Shown: piece after piece, positions 46,990-57,876 of the stretch | Position numbering within the stretch: position 1 is the first letter of the stretch | How the letters are laid out: each line of letters opens with the position of its first letter | DNA from: Macrothele yani | Lineage: Eukaryota; Arthropoda; Arachnida; Araneae; Macrothelidae | DNA length: 64,000 nt | Assembly (NCBI GenBank): GCA_039090855.1 | Contig: CM077034.1 | Span: 228,926,005 to 228,990,004 of the forward strand | Reading direction: 5' to 3' | Translations under genes and position numbers: made by a program | Notes under the pieces: generated by a model | What the model was told of the DNA's origin: nothing | Seen by the model: the letters and a program-made list of their open reading frames with translations, nothing else | Databases searched by the model: none

Positions 46990-48292
46990 CCATCTCTTGT
47001 TGGTCACCGATCTCATTTCTCAAAATTTTCCATTTTTTTGCTCAATTTTAATTAAATTCCTCCAACTGTTTTTTAAAATATTAGGGTCATTATGGTTGCA
47101 AACTTTTGCTCTATTTTTTTTCTATCATTACCGACTCTGCTATTCTGAGTTCGGATTTACAGCTTTTTATGATTTTTATAATTTCAAATTTAGGATATTT
47201 TTGGTTAGCCAGACAGTTTTTTTTTCTTTTTTCTGCCAATTTTTTACATGTTGTTTTAACCTGTGTTTAAGCTTATTTTTGGTACTTCCTATATAAGCCA
47301 TTGGAGGATTTTCAGTAATAGGAATTGAGCAAATACCTGCTTTTTCTAACATTTTTATTTTTTCAATAATTTTTATTACCATATTTTTGATGGTATTTAC
47401 TTTTCCTCCAATTTGAATGTTATGCTTTTTACAAATATTATTAATTTCATTGGTAGTACCTTTAATGTAAGGAAAACCATTTAAATATTTGACTTCTTTT
47501 TTATTTACCACAGCATTATTTTTTATTTTCTTTAGTACTTCTGTGTTCCATTTCTCTATTAAATGGTTTGGATAACCAAAACTACCTGCAATTTTTTTTA
47601 TGAATTTAATTTCTTCATTAGTGAACTGAATATTTTCAGAGTGCGTATATGCTCTTTTAATTAAAGATTTTAGACATTTTTGAGGATAAGGATGTGCCGA
47701 ATGTACGGGATTAGAACAGGAACAAATGAGCTTTTTCGATATACTCTGTATTGCAACTTATTTGTGGATTTCATAACTTGTACGTCCAAAAAAGCTATTG
47801 CATTATTTTTTTCCCATTTCTACTGTGAGTTCTATTGTTGGGTATAAAGAGCTGTAACATTTGGTTAATTTTCTTAAATCTTCTTCGTTCAGTTTTGATA
47901 GAATAAAAATATCATCCACGTATCGACAATACATTTCTGGTTTTTCTTTCATACGATGCAGGACATTTTGTTCAATCTCGTTCATCACAACCTCAGCATA
48001 TAAAGTTGATAATGGTGAGCGCATTTGGCCTCCTGAATTTTGCTTGTATATTTTGTTCTTGTATGTAAATACATTATTTTCATAAAAATAGAATAAAACT
48101 TTTTTGAATTCTTGAGTTTGTGTGTCATTTAATATTTTAAGAGTATGTAACTTCTTAATGACAATTTCAATAGCTTCTGGAACAGGAGTACTTGGATATA
48201 ATGCTTTAACGTCCATGCTTACCATATGTAAGTCCTTTAGGTCAGTTTTTACATTTTTGATTTTCTCAATAAATTCACAAGTGTTCATGATG
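46990..48292 (-). pseudogene. PLE C reverse transcriptase and GIY-YIG endonuclease
   Basis: The RT part (48288-47803) is open: MVSMDVKALYPSTPVPEAIE (motif A Asp), NSGGQMRSPLSTLYAEVVMN (motif B region), CRYVDDIFILS (catalytic YVDD). Frameshifts follow in the thumb and linker (around 47800-47520). The second open part (47511-47176) has AGICSIPITENPP then MAYIGSTKNKLKHRLKQH, the GIY-YIG endonuclease. RT plus C-terminal GIY-YIG is the defining order of endonuclease-bearing Penelope-like elements. About 160 codons of RT are intact, the rest is broken. Confidence 0.9.
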
Positions 48293-50484
48293 TTTTTTTT
48301 TTTTTTTTTTTATTGTAGGTTTAACGACCACCGTGAGCAACTCAATGGGCTATAAGCAGTCGCCCGTCCCTAATTTAGGGTAACTGGTTCCAGGGAAGGG
48401 AGAGAGCCAGTGCCGTAAGACAAACACAACATCCATGCGTGAGCAACTCAATGGGCTATAAGCAGTCGCCCGTCCCTAATTTAGGATCACTGGTTCCAGG
48501 GAAGGGAGAGAGCCAGTGCCGTAAGACAAACACAACATCCATGCCTCACCAGGATTCTTTTTTTTTTTTTTTTTTTGATTGTAGGTTTAACGACCACCGT
48601 GAGCAACTCAATGGGCTATAAGCAGTCGTCCGTCCCTAATTTAGGGTCACTGGTTCCAGGGAAGGGAGAGAGCCAGTGCCGTAAGACAAACACAACATCC
48701 ATGCCTCACCAGGATTCTTTTTTTTTTATTTTTATTGTAGGATTAACGACCACCGCGAGCAACTCAATGGGCTATAAGCAGTCGCCCGTCCCTAATTTAG
48801 GGTCACTGGTTCCAGGGAAGGGAGAGAGCCAGTGCCGTAGGACAAACACAACATCCATGCCTCACCAGGATTCTTTTTTTTTTTTTTTATTGTAGGATTA
48901 ATGACCACCGTGAGCAACTCAATGGGCTATAAGCAGTCGCCCATCCCTAATTTAGGGTCACTGGTTCCAGGGAAGGGAGAGAGCCAGTGCCGTAAGACAA
49001 ACACAACATCCATGCTTCATCAGGATTCTTCTTTTTTTTTTTTTTGATTGTAGGTTTAACGACCACCGTCCGTGAGCAACTCAATGGGCTATCAGCAGTC
49101 GCCCGTCCCTAATTTAGGGTCACTGGTTCCAGGGAAGGGAGAGAGCCAGTGCCGTAGGACAAACACAACATCCATGCCTCACCAGGATTCTTTTTTTTTT
49201 TAATTGTAGGATTAACGACCACCGTGAGCAACTCAATGGGCTATAAGCAGTCGCCCGTCCCTAATTTAGGGTCACTGGTTCCAGGGAAGGGAGAGAGCCA
49301 GTGCCGTAAGACAAACACAACATCCATGCCTCACCAGGATTCTTCTTTTTTTATTTGATTGTAGGTTTAACGACCACATTCCGTGAGCAACTCAATGGGC
49401 TATCAGCAGTCGCCCGTCCCTAATTTAGGGTCACTGGTTCCAGGGAAGGGAGAGAGCCAGTGCCGTAAGACAAACACAACATCCATGCCTCACCAGGATT
49501 TTTTTTTTTTTGATTGTAGGTTTAACGACCACCGTGAGCAACTCAATGGGCTATAAGCAGTCGCCCGTCCCTAATTTAGGGTCACTGGTTCCAGGGAAGG
49601 GAGAGAGCCAGTGCCGTAAGACAAACACAACATCCATGCCTCACCAGGATTCTTTTTTTTTTTTTGATTGTAGGTTTAACGACCACCGTGAGCAACTCAA
49701 TGGGCTATAAGCAGTCGCCCGTCCCTAATTTAGGGTCACTGGTTCCAGGGAAGGGAGAGAGCCAGTGCCGTAAGACAGACACAACATCCATGCCTCACCA
49801 GGATTCTTTCTTTTTTATTGTAGGTTTAACGACCACCGTGAGCAACTCAATGGGCTATAAGCAGTCGCCCGTCCCTAATTTAGGGTCACTGGTTCCAGGG
49901 AAGGGGTAGAGCTAGTGCCGTAAGACAAACACAACATCCATGCCTCACCAGGATTCTTTTTTTTTTTTTATTGAAGGTTTAACGACCACCGTCCGTGAGC
50001 AACTCAATGGGCTATCAGCAGTCGCCCGTCCCTAATTTAGGGTCACTGGTTCCAGGGAAGGGAGAGAGCCAGTGCCGTAAGACAAACACAACATCCATGC
50101 CTCACCAGGATTTTTTTTTTGATTGTAGGTTTAACGACCACCGTGAGCAACTCAATGGGCTATAAGCAGTCGCCCGTCCCTAATTTAGGGTCACTGGTTC
50201 CAGGGAAGGGAGAGAGCCAGTGCCGTAAGACAGACACAACATCCATGCCTCACGAGGATTCTTTTTTTTTTTTTTTGATTGTAGGTTTAACGACCACCGT
50301 GAGCAACTCAATGGGCTATAAGCAGACGCCCGTCCCTAATTTAGGGTCACTGGTTCCAGGGAAGGGAGACAGCCAGTGCCGCAAGACAAACACAACATCC
50401 ATGCCTCACCGGGATTCGAACCTGGACCCCGTTCGGACGAATGATCAGAGGCCATCGCTTAGACCACTGCGCCACCGGGGCGGC
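48293..50484 (-). mobile_element. Multimeric tRNA-SINE: one head, ~14 bodies
   Basis: About 14 copies (~154 bp) of the SINE body joined by T-runs (A-runs in sense). Only the distal end carries the tRNA-like head (50484-50403; A box 50474-50464, B box 50422-50412). Internal units begin in the middle of the B box (sense GAATCCTGGTGAGGC). The whole is bounded by one 10-bp duplication, GTTCWTGATG at 48283-48292 and 50485-50494. Small overlapping frames are repeat artefacts. Confidence 0.93.
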
Positions 50485-50779
50485 GTTCTTGATGGTATGG
50501 TGAACTTGTTGTTCATGAAAATGGGTGCAAGGAACTTGTAAATGTTTTTCTCCAATGTTATCAATGGTGAGGGTTTTTTTTTGAAACAATCAGTCTCATT
50601 GGAGCATCTTCTTTGTGTGTTTACATTTACAATGTTAAAACTAAGTGAAATACGCAGTCGAGTCACATTATTGTGACCACCTCCTACTTTTGACGTCAGC
50701 AGCGCATAGCCAATGAAAGATGGCACACGTTGTGAGCTGGCTTGGAGAGTATATAAGGTGTGCTATAGGCATTCTGAAA

Positions 50780-52767
50780 GAACAGATTCTCTGCTTTAGA
50801 AGGCCTAACATCGGAAGAAGTGGATATTTCTGAAGTTAACAGAAAAGTAACCAAAGCTCCTATGGAAACAGCAACAAAATTAGCTGGGTCTAAGAACAAG
50901 TCGCATGTGAACAAATTATCAGGAAAAACCAAAATGTTGATGCAAAAAAGAAGAGAGATGAGGACAACTAAAGAAGATGTGACTTCCAAAGTGGAATATA
51001 TAGAGCTATGCAAGACAGTAAGGAAAAGTATCACTGAAGACGTAAGGAAATTCAACTGTGAACTAGTGAGAAAAGCAATTGAAAACAACCAAAGCCTAAA
51101 GATAGCAAAGGGACATCTCAGTAAGGGAAGAAAACAGATTATGGCACTGAGAAAAGAAGATGGTTCTGTAACAAGAAATAGAGGCGAAATTTTGACAAGA
51201 GTGAAAGATTTCTACTCCAAATTATATGAAAGGGATGATATATGCACTCCAGACATCATGAAAGATACCAGTACCAGAGTTCCTCCAGTCCTTCCAGCAG
51301 AAGTTGCACATGCAATCAAGAACATGAAGCGGGGAAAAGCTCCAGGAGAAGATGGAATTACTGTAGACATCATACAAGAAGCAAGTGGAGAAATCGAAAC
51401 AGTACTCGCCCAAATTTTCACTCGATGCCTTAATGAAGGAAAGATTCTTGAGGATTGTAACACCGCTACAATGATCCTGCTACATAAGAAAGGTGACATT
51501 GAGGATCTCGGAAACTACAGACCTATCAGCCTCCTATCAGTAGTTTATAAAATCTTCACTAAAGTTCTCTCACCCCGCTTGTAGGTGACACTGGACATGG
51601 CTCAACCGAGAGAACAAGCTGGATTCAGGAGTGGCTACAGCACAATAGATCATATCCACGTACTGAGAGAACTAATTGAAAGAGCGAGGGAATATGAACT
51701 TCCATTGTGCATGGCTTTTATCGATTATGAAAAAGCCTTTGATTCGGTGAAACCATCAGCAGTTACCACGGCTCTGAAATCCTGCGGTATTGAAGATGCA
51801 TACATTAATATTATTAATAACATCTATGAAAATGCAAGTGCAAAGATTCGGCTGTTTGAAAATACAACACACATAAAAATTGGAAAGGGAGTGAGACAAG
51901 GTGACACCATATCTCCGAAGCTCTTTAACGCCACATTGGAAAATGTCTTTCAATCACTGAACTGGGAAAACAAAGGGATAAAGATTAATGGAGATTATCC
52001 AACCCACCTTCGTTTTACTGATGACGTAGTCGTTTTTGCAACTACCCCATCAGAACTGCAGAGTATGATCCAGGAACTTGCTGACAAGAGTAAAGAAGTG
52101 GGATTAAAAATGAACTTTCAGAAGACAAAAGCTTTTACAAGAAATGAAGATTTATCGATTGATGGAGAAAAGCTGGAAATAACAGACACGTACGTTTATC
52201 TTGGACAGCAGACATCAAGTGAGAGTCACATTGATGAAGAAATTAATCGGCGTACAAAACTTGCCTGGAGAGCTTTTGGAAGAGACAGCATGATTTTCAA
52301 GAGCAATATGCCATTATGTCTTAAAAAGAAAAGTGTTTGATCAACGCATCCTTCCAGTGCTTACGTATGGTGCAGAGACGCGGACCTTAACTAAAAAAGA
52401 CATACAAAGGCTGCAGACAACTCAAAGCAGCATGGAGAGGTGCATGCTTGGTGTAACGAGGAGAGATAAAAAGAGGAACTCGTGGATCCGGAAAATGACA
52501 AGAGTGGAAGACATCATGATCAGAGTTAAATTCCTGAAATGGCAATGGGCTGGACATACTGCCAGAAGGACAGACCATCGATGGACAGCCGAAATTTTAG
52601 ATTGGATTCCAAGGGACAGGAAAAGACCCAGAAGAAGACCACATGGGAGATGGGTGGATGAAATTCGAAAGTATGCGGGAGTGACATGGAGGAGACTGGC
52701 ACAAGACAGACCGTTGTGGAGGAAACTTGGGGAGACCTTCGTCCAGCAGTGGATTGATAATGGATGA
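50780..52767 (+). pseudogene. Reverse transcriptase of RTE copy E, broken
   Basis: Open from the linker to SPRL, where AAG became TAG (51582). It resumes with TLDMAQPREQAGFRSGYSTI, AFIDYEKAFDSV, GVRQGDTISPKLF. The catalytic motif reads FTDDVVVFA, with Ala to Thr before the two aspartates. A 12-base in-frame loss removes VMFN after QKTK. An extra A near 52325 shifts the frame before FDQRILPVLTYGAE. The remainder runs to QQWIDNG. Confidence 0.92.
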
Positions 52768-54104
52768 TGATGATGATACAATTTGAACCCTTGATGGACA
52801 GCCAAAATTTTAGATTGGATTCCAAGGGACAGGAAAAGACCCAGAAGAAGACCACATGGAATATGGGTGGATGAAATTCGAAAGTATGCGGGAGTGACAT
52901 GGAGGAGACTGGCACAAGACAGACCTTTGTGGAGGAAACTTGCGGAGACCTTCGTCCAGCAGTGGATTGATAATGGTTGACGATGATGATGATACAATTT
53001 GAACCCTTGATGGACAGCCAAAATTTTAGATTGGATTCCAAGGGACAGGAAAAGACCCAGAAGAAGACCACATGGAAGATGGGTGGATGAAATTCGAAAG
53101 TATGCGGGAGTGACATGGAGGAGACTGGCACAAGACAGACCTTTGTGGAGGAAACTTGCGAAGACCTTCGTCCAGCAGTGGATTGATAATGGTTGACGAT
53201 GATGATGATACAATTTGAACCCTTGATGGACAGCCAAAATTTTAGATTGGATTCCAAGGGACAGGAAAAGACCCAGAAGAAGACCACATGGAAGATGGAT
53301 GGATGAAATTCGAAAGTATGCAGGAGTGACATGGAGGAGACTGGCACAAGACAGACCTTTGTGGAGGAAACTTGCGGAGACCTTCGTCCAGCAGTGGATT
53401 GATAATGGTTGACGATGATGATGATGATGATACAATTTGAACCCTTGATGGACAGCCAAAATTTTAGATTGGATTCCAAGGGACAGGAAAAGACCCAGAA
53501 GAAGACCACATGGAAGATGGATGGATGAAATTCGAAAGTATGCAGGAGTGACATGGAGGAGACTGGCACAAGACAGACCTTTGTGGAGGAAACTTGCGGA
53601 GACCTTCGTCCAGCAGTGGATTGATAATGGTTGACGATGATGATGATGATGATACAATTTGAACCCTTGATGGACAGCCAAAATTTTAGATTGGATTCCA
53701 AGGGACAGGAAAAGACCCAGAAGAAGACCACATGGAAGATGGGTGGATGAAATTCGAAAGTATGCAGGAGTGACATGGAGGAGACTGGCACAAGACAGAC
53801 CTTTGTGGAGGAAACTTGCGGAGACCTTCGTCCAGCAGTGGATTGATAATGGTTGACAATGATGATGATGATGATGATACAATTTGAACCCTTGATGGAC
53901 AGCCAAAATTTTAGATTGGATTCCAAGGGACAGGAAAAGACCCAGAAGAAGACCACATGGAAGATGGGTGGATGAAATTCGAAAGTATGCAGGAGTGACA
54001 TGGAGGAGACTGGCACAAGACAGACCGTTGTGGAGGAAACTTGGGGAGACCTTTGTCCCGCAGTGGATTGATAATGGTTGACGATGACGACGATGATGAT
54101 GATG
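52768..54104 (+). repeat. Six tandem copies of the RTE 3' terminus
   Basis: Units of 216-225 bp begin at 52778, 52994, 53210, 53432, 53654 and 53879 with ACAATTTGAACCCT, followed by TGATGGACAGCCAAAATTTT and the last coding stretch to QQWIDNG-stop and a (GAT)n tail. The 14-bp ACAATTTGAACCCT is not RTE sequence. A long frame across these repeats on the minus strand is a shadow. Confidence 0.95.
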
Positions 54105-54133
54105 ATAGGCATTCTGAAAACACATCAATCGTT

Positions 54134-55049
54134 ATTATATTTGCACTTTTAAGGTATTAACCTCTTGCAAAGTGCGCATAGTTTACGTGCAATTCATAAA
54201 TGAAAAAACCACTAGAAAGTACCACGTACTCAAAATCGTATTTTTTTTTATTTATTTTGTTTTTTTATGAAAAAACCACTAGAAAGTACCACGTACTGAA
54301 ACATCGTATTTTTTTTTATTTATTTTTTTCTTAGCCTTATGAGATGTTACTCTAAAGCTTGTCAATTCTATAAAAATCACACATACAACTCATTCAGATC
54401 AAGATTATGCAACATTAATGAGCCAAGTAACCTAAACGAACAATGGAAAGCCCTAATAAAAGTTGAACAGCAGCGTAAAAAGAAAGAGGGGAAAAAGAGC
54501 AGCAGGGACAATAGATGGCGCCAGAGACACAACGATTCAGAGATAGCGACTGGAGCCCGTGCCTCGATGGCTCTGCTCACTTGAGCTGTGGTGGGCGGGT
54601 GAGACACACCTGCCTCCTGAAGACGACAGAGGCCTGTTGAAAGTACTAGAGGATTGGATGTGAGGGGCTGAATGGGTGTGACACTTGCAGTGGGAGTGGC
54701 AGAGGTTGTGAAACAGAAGGAGGAGTTTGATAATTACAGTTGACCAAGGTTTAATCACCTATGAATGTAAGGTTATGTACATAGTTTTTACTTGAATTGT
54801 ATGAATGAGTTGTATGTGTGATTTTTATAGAATTGACAAGCTTTAGAGTAACATCTCATAAGGCTAAGGAAAAATTTTTTTTTAAAAAATACGATGTTTC
54901 ACACCCGGAAGTAAGAAGCGTAAGCAAGAAGTCAGTAAACCTTAGAAGCCCAGTTACATCACGATGAATGACGTGTTGGAAGTGTGTTGTCATTGAAGGT
55001 TACCATGATTTTTTGGTGAGTACGTGGTACTTTCTAGTGGTTTTTTCAT
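54134..55049 (+). mobile_element. PLE 3'-terminal fragment D with inverted arms
   Basis: ATCAATCGTT flanks it (54124-54133, 55050-55059). Arms around 54267-54398 and 54815-55049 are inverted copies (ATGAAAAAACCACTAGAAAG, GTACCACGTACTG, GTCAATTCTATAAAAATCAC), although the right arm has ~115 extra bases near 54905-55018. The first 30 bp of the left arm are duplicated at 54200. Between the arms is a C-terminal PLE coding piece, NEPSNLNEQWKALIKVEQQR, similar to NQNDPSTLSGLWKGLIRQEK in fragment E. Confidence 0.8.
54617..54642 (+). ncRNA. Hammerhead-ribozyme-like hairpin of PLE D
   Basis: CTGAAGA, then C, stem GACAG/CTGTT around a short loop, then GAAA and GTACT. It lies just after the PLE coding end, as in the other PLE copies. 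The base pair next to the core is a mismatch. Confidence 0.5.
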
Positions 55050-55065
55050 ATCAATCGTTGCTGTC

Positions 55066-55195
55066 ATGGATAAAAGGAGCGATTTATCAGATTTGTAAAA
55101 AGGGATGATTAACGGCTTTCGGGCAAAGGGTGGCAGTATTTCTGAAACAGCACAGTTTGTGAACTGTTCATGTGCTGCTGTGGTTAAAGGCAGTG
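55066..55195 (+). pseudogene. Tc1 transposase N-terminal fragment
   Basis: Reads MDKRSDLSDL-stop-KGMINGFRAKGGSISETAQF, VNCSCAAVVKG, the first helix-turn-helix of Tc1 transposases (compare the usual 'LSDFEKGMIVGxRxxGxSISETAxLxGxSxxTV' layout). One in-frame stop is present and the similarity ends after about 43 residues. Confidence 0.8.
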
Positions 55196-56058
55196 GCGTT
55201 TTCTCTGGGTGTGAAAGTTGTGTGTCAACGCCCAAAGAAAATTACAAAAAAGAAGGATTTCTTTATAATTCATCTATCACAGTAGAATGTTTTTTTGTTT
55301 TTTTTTTAATGAAATGTTCGTCGCGCTAACGCGCTCTCCGTTTCGAATGACGTGTAGGCTGTCGGGTCCGGAGTCGGGACCGAAGAAACAGCCAGTTAAG
55401 GCCAAGCCGTTGCAACGCTCTCCCCACAGTATCTCCGCTGCTTTACGAGACTCGGTTCGCGCATGCGCCCCATGTCTTCTACCCGGCTCACGTAAGTGCG
55501 CAAACCAGCGAAGGCGTTGTATGCAGTTTCAACGCTTACATGCTTTGCTTAAGTTCAATTTGTCTCTGTGTTCCGCGTGATGGTATTTAACTTCCACAAG
55601 GCATGCACAAAAATAAAGTACGATCTCCTGCGTGCCACGGAGTTCGTCTGCAAAGCGCAAACCAGGGGTGAAAATGACCCCTCCCCTTTTCCCTTAGATT
55701 TCTTGTTACTCTCGAAAACTGTCCGAAGGCACAAAAGTGGACCGTCCGCCCCAAAGCAAGTGCATCTCGATGGCATCATTTTCCCTCCCTTCAGCAGCAC
55801 AGCATATAGGCTATGTTTCTACAATAACAGGTCTTTTTACCTTACCGTAATGGTTTTATTGGCGTTAATAACGGTTGTATTTTTAATAAATATGCTTATG
55901 AAAATTTTAGGAAGAATAGCAAATTTTAGGTATACTTTTGGGAATTTAAGGAGGGTCACAAAATATTAGGAATTTTAGGAGGAATGCAATCCCTGGTATT
56001 GTTACTTGCGCAGGGAAGTTGGGGGTTCGGTTGTTTTAAGATTTAAGATGGATAGTGA
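55196..56058. other. GC-rich patch and unrecognised sequence before the hAT gene
   Basis: 55315-55660 is the GC-richest non-Tc1 stretch of the window and contains a GTAAGT donor-like site (55491). Frames at 55287-55580 and 55568-55969 have no recognised domain. CAGGG-type ends at 55664 and 55990 could mark a small hAT-like element, but no 8-bp duplication is visible. Confidence 0.35.
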
Positions 56059-56333
56059 AAGTGTAATAAAAAAACTATTAAACAGTACTTTTTTATCGCT
56101 CTCATTCTCATACGCAGAAAAGAAACAAGTAATTCACAGTGGCCAACCATGTCTTAATCTCACAATATCAACACGTGTAAAAGGGAAAAAAATGGCGATG
56201 AAAGAGGTTTTGAGAGACATTTTCGTAAAGAGCTCTACGAAATTTCAGACTGGCTTTGCGGATGTGATGTGGATAACAAATTTTACTGTTGGACATGCTT
56301 GTTGTTCTCAAATAAGAAAACTGTTTGGACTCA

Positions 56334-57200
56334 ATTCCACTTAGTAGTTCTAATTCTGACTATTATATAGCTCTAATTATTGTACTATTCTCTTTTACGT
56401 GCGATATTTCAAAGTAACTTGTACAAAAAACTAGCGGATAATGCTTACCTTGGCATTCCTTTCTAGCGATGGGAACATTTCACGCACGTGTTTTCCGGTC
56501 CTTTGTTGATGTTATTGTCCTAAAGTCCGTTGTATGCGATGACTGGCTTTACTTCTCACACTTTTCGCTGGGTATACTCATTGGATCTTTGCCTTAGGAA
56601 TCAAACACATCAATTTTTACCGTTCTTTATACTCGAACGAAATTTTCGCCCATACTCTGGGCATCTTCAGGAGCATGGCGACTTTACCACCGATGTTCGT
56701 GGTTAACTTCGCGCTAATGGAGTCCGATACTCCTTGTTGCCATTCGTCGGAAAAACTTTCCTGGATATATTTCGTTATCAAGCCCGGCTGGCGCCATCTA
56801 TGTTTCATTAAAAACAACTTTTTTATTTCTTCTCCTATCCTGGTTTTCTTGTCTTTTTTGCCGGTTTTTCTTTTGTTGTTGTTTTTCTTGTCTTATTAGT
56901 CCTTTCCACAGGCCCGATAATGTGCTAGGGTCGTTCTGGTTACATACCCTTGCTTTATTTTTATAGATTAATATTGCTTCTTTCGAGTATAAAGAACGAT
57001 AAAAATTGATGTGTTTGGGATCCTAAGGCAAAGATCCAATGAGTATACCCAGCGAAAAGTGTGAGAAGTAAAGCCAGTCATCGCATACAACGGACTTTAG
57101 GACAATAACATCAACAAAGGATCGGAAAACACGCGCGTGAAATGTTCCCTTCGCTAGAAAGGAATGCCAAGGTAAGCATTATCCGCTAGTTTTTTGTACA
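56334..57200 (-). mobile_element. PLE 3'-terminal fragment E with 218-bp inverted arms
   Basis: TGTTTGGACTCA flanks it (56322-56333, 57201-57212), and removing it rejoins KTVW to THEGYEDL of the hAT gene. Arms 56420-56637 and 56983-57200 are reverse complements. Between them, on the minus strand, is a PLE C-terminal piece: YKNKARVCNQNDPSTLSGLW, KGLIRQEKQQ. An extra ~86 bp precede the left arm. Confidence 0.85.
56644..56670 (-). ncRNA. Hammerhead-ribozyme-like hairpin of PLE E
   Basis: Minus strand: CTGAAGA, T, stem GCCC/GGGC around AGAGTAT, then GAAA. Same layout as in PLE A, B and D with a different stem sequence. Confidence 0.55.
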
Positions 57201-57876
57201 TGTTTGGACTCATGAAGGATACGAGGACTTGAATCATTTGAATACTGCAGTGAAGAAACACAGTGAGTTCATCTTTCTAGTTTTTTTTTAAATTCACCAG
57301 ATTTATTGCGTCCCCTACTAGAATTGACATTCTTTTCGATTCCCAAAGAAGGGCTGAAATCGAGCTGCACAATGAAAAAGTTAAAAAGAAAAGGGAAATA
57401 TTGAAGAGGTTGATTAATGCCGTGTGCTATTTAGCTAAACAAGAACTACCATTCAAAGTTCATGAGGAAAATGAAGAATCTTTCAATAGGGAAAATTATA
57501 TGGAGTTGCTTATTGCAAGTGCCGAGTTTGATTCCCCAGTGAAAGAACATTTAGCAACTTCTACGGTTTTCCATGACTTAATAAATTCTGTTGCTAATGT
57601 CCTGAGAGATAAAATTTACTACGAAATGCAGAACACCGATTTTGTGGCCGTTATGCTTGATGAAAACATCAGATGTAAGCAATAAATCGCAGCTCTCAAC
57701 TGGGTTGCGGTATTTTTCAGTCTCACAGAAAAAAAATCGTAGAACTATTTCTGGGATTTCTTGAGGACAGTGATGATAAAACTGCAGAAGCTCTGTTTAA
57801 TCATGTGAATGAAATCGTGGACAGATATAAGTGTGGGGATAAATTAATTGCCCAGACGTACGATGCAGCGGCTTTG

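Larger units (their letters stand above)
46849..50650 (-). mobile_element. Penelope-like element C, split by a multimeric SINE
   Basis: Minus-strand order: upstream part with KNIYKFLAPIF and HHTIKN (50640-50495), SINE (50484-48293), then NTCEFIEKIKN through the reverse transcriptase and GIY-YIG domain, a C-terminal stretch with NHNDPNI and the degenerate hairpin at 46.86 kb. GTTCATGATG/GTTCTTGATG flank the SINE, and joining across it gives HHTIKNTCEFIEK. A Tc1 remnant starts at 50653 and cuts the 5' side. Confidence 0.88.
50780..54104 (+). mobile_element. RTE-type LINE copy E with tandem 3' ends
   Basis: A 15-bp duplication ATAGGCATTCTGAAA flanks it (50765-50779, 54105-54119). It starts in the linker between endonuclease and RT, reaches the normal stop at 52767, and is then followed by six extra copies of its own last ~200 bp before the second target duplicate. 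Confidence 0.94.
50653..55195 (+). mobile_element. Tc1-type remnant split by RTE E and a PLE fragment
   Basis: The left end CGCAGTCGAGTCACATTATT (50653) preceded by TA, an untranslated leader to 50779, RTE copy E, leader 54105-54133, PLE fragment 54134-55049, and then the transposase start at 55066. The two insertions each have their own target duplication, and removing both restores a compact leader. The right half of the transposon was not found. Confidence 0.7.

Noticed and set aside
52422..54128. 568- and 528-residue open frames on the minus strand
   Set aside because: Antisense shadows of the RTE 3' end and its six tandem copies.
55287..55969. Promoter and first exon of a host gene in the GC-rich patch
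   Set aside because: GC content and one donor-like GTAAGT are not enough; no TATA, initiator or conserved coding segment could be defended.
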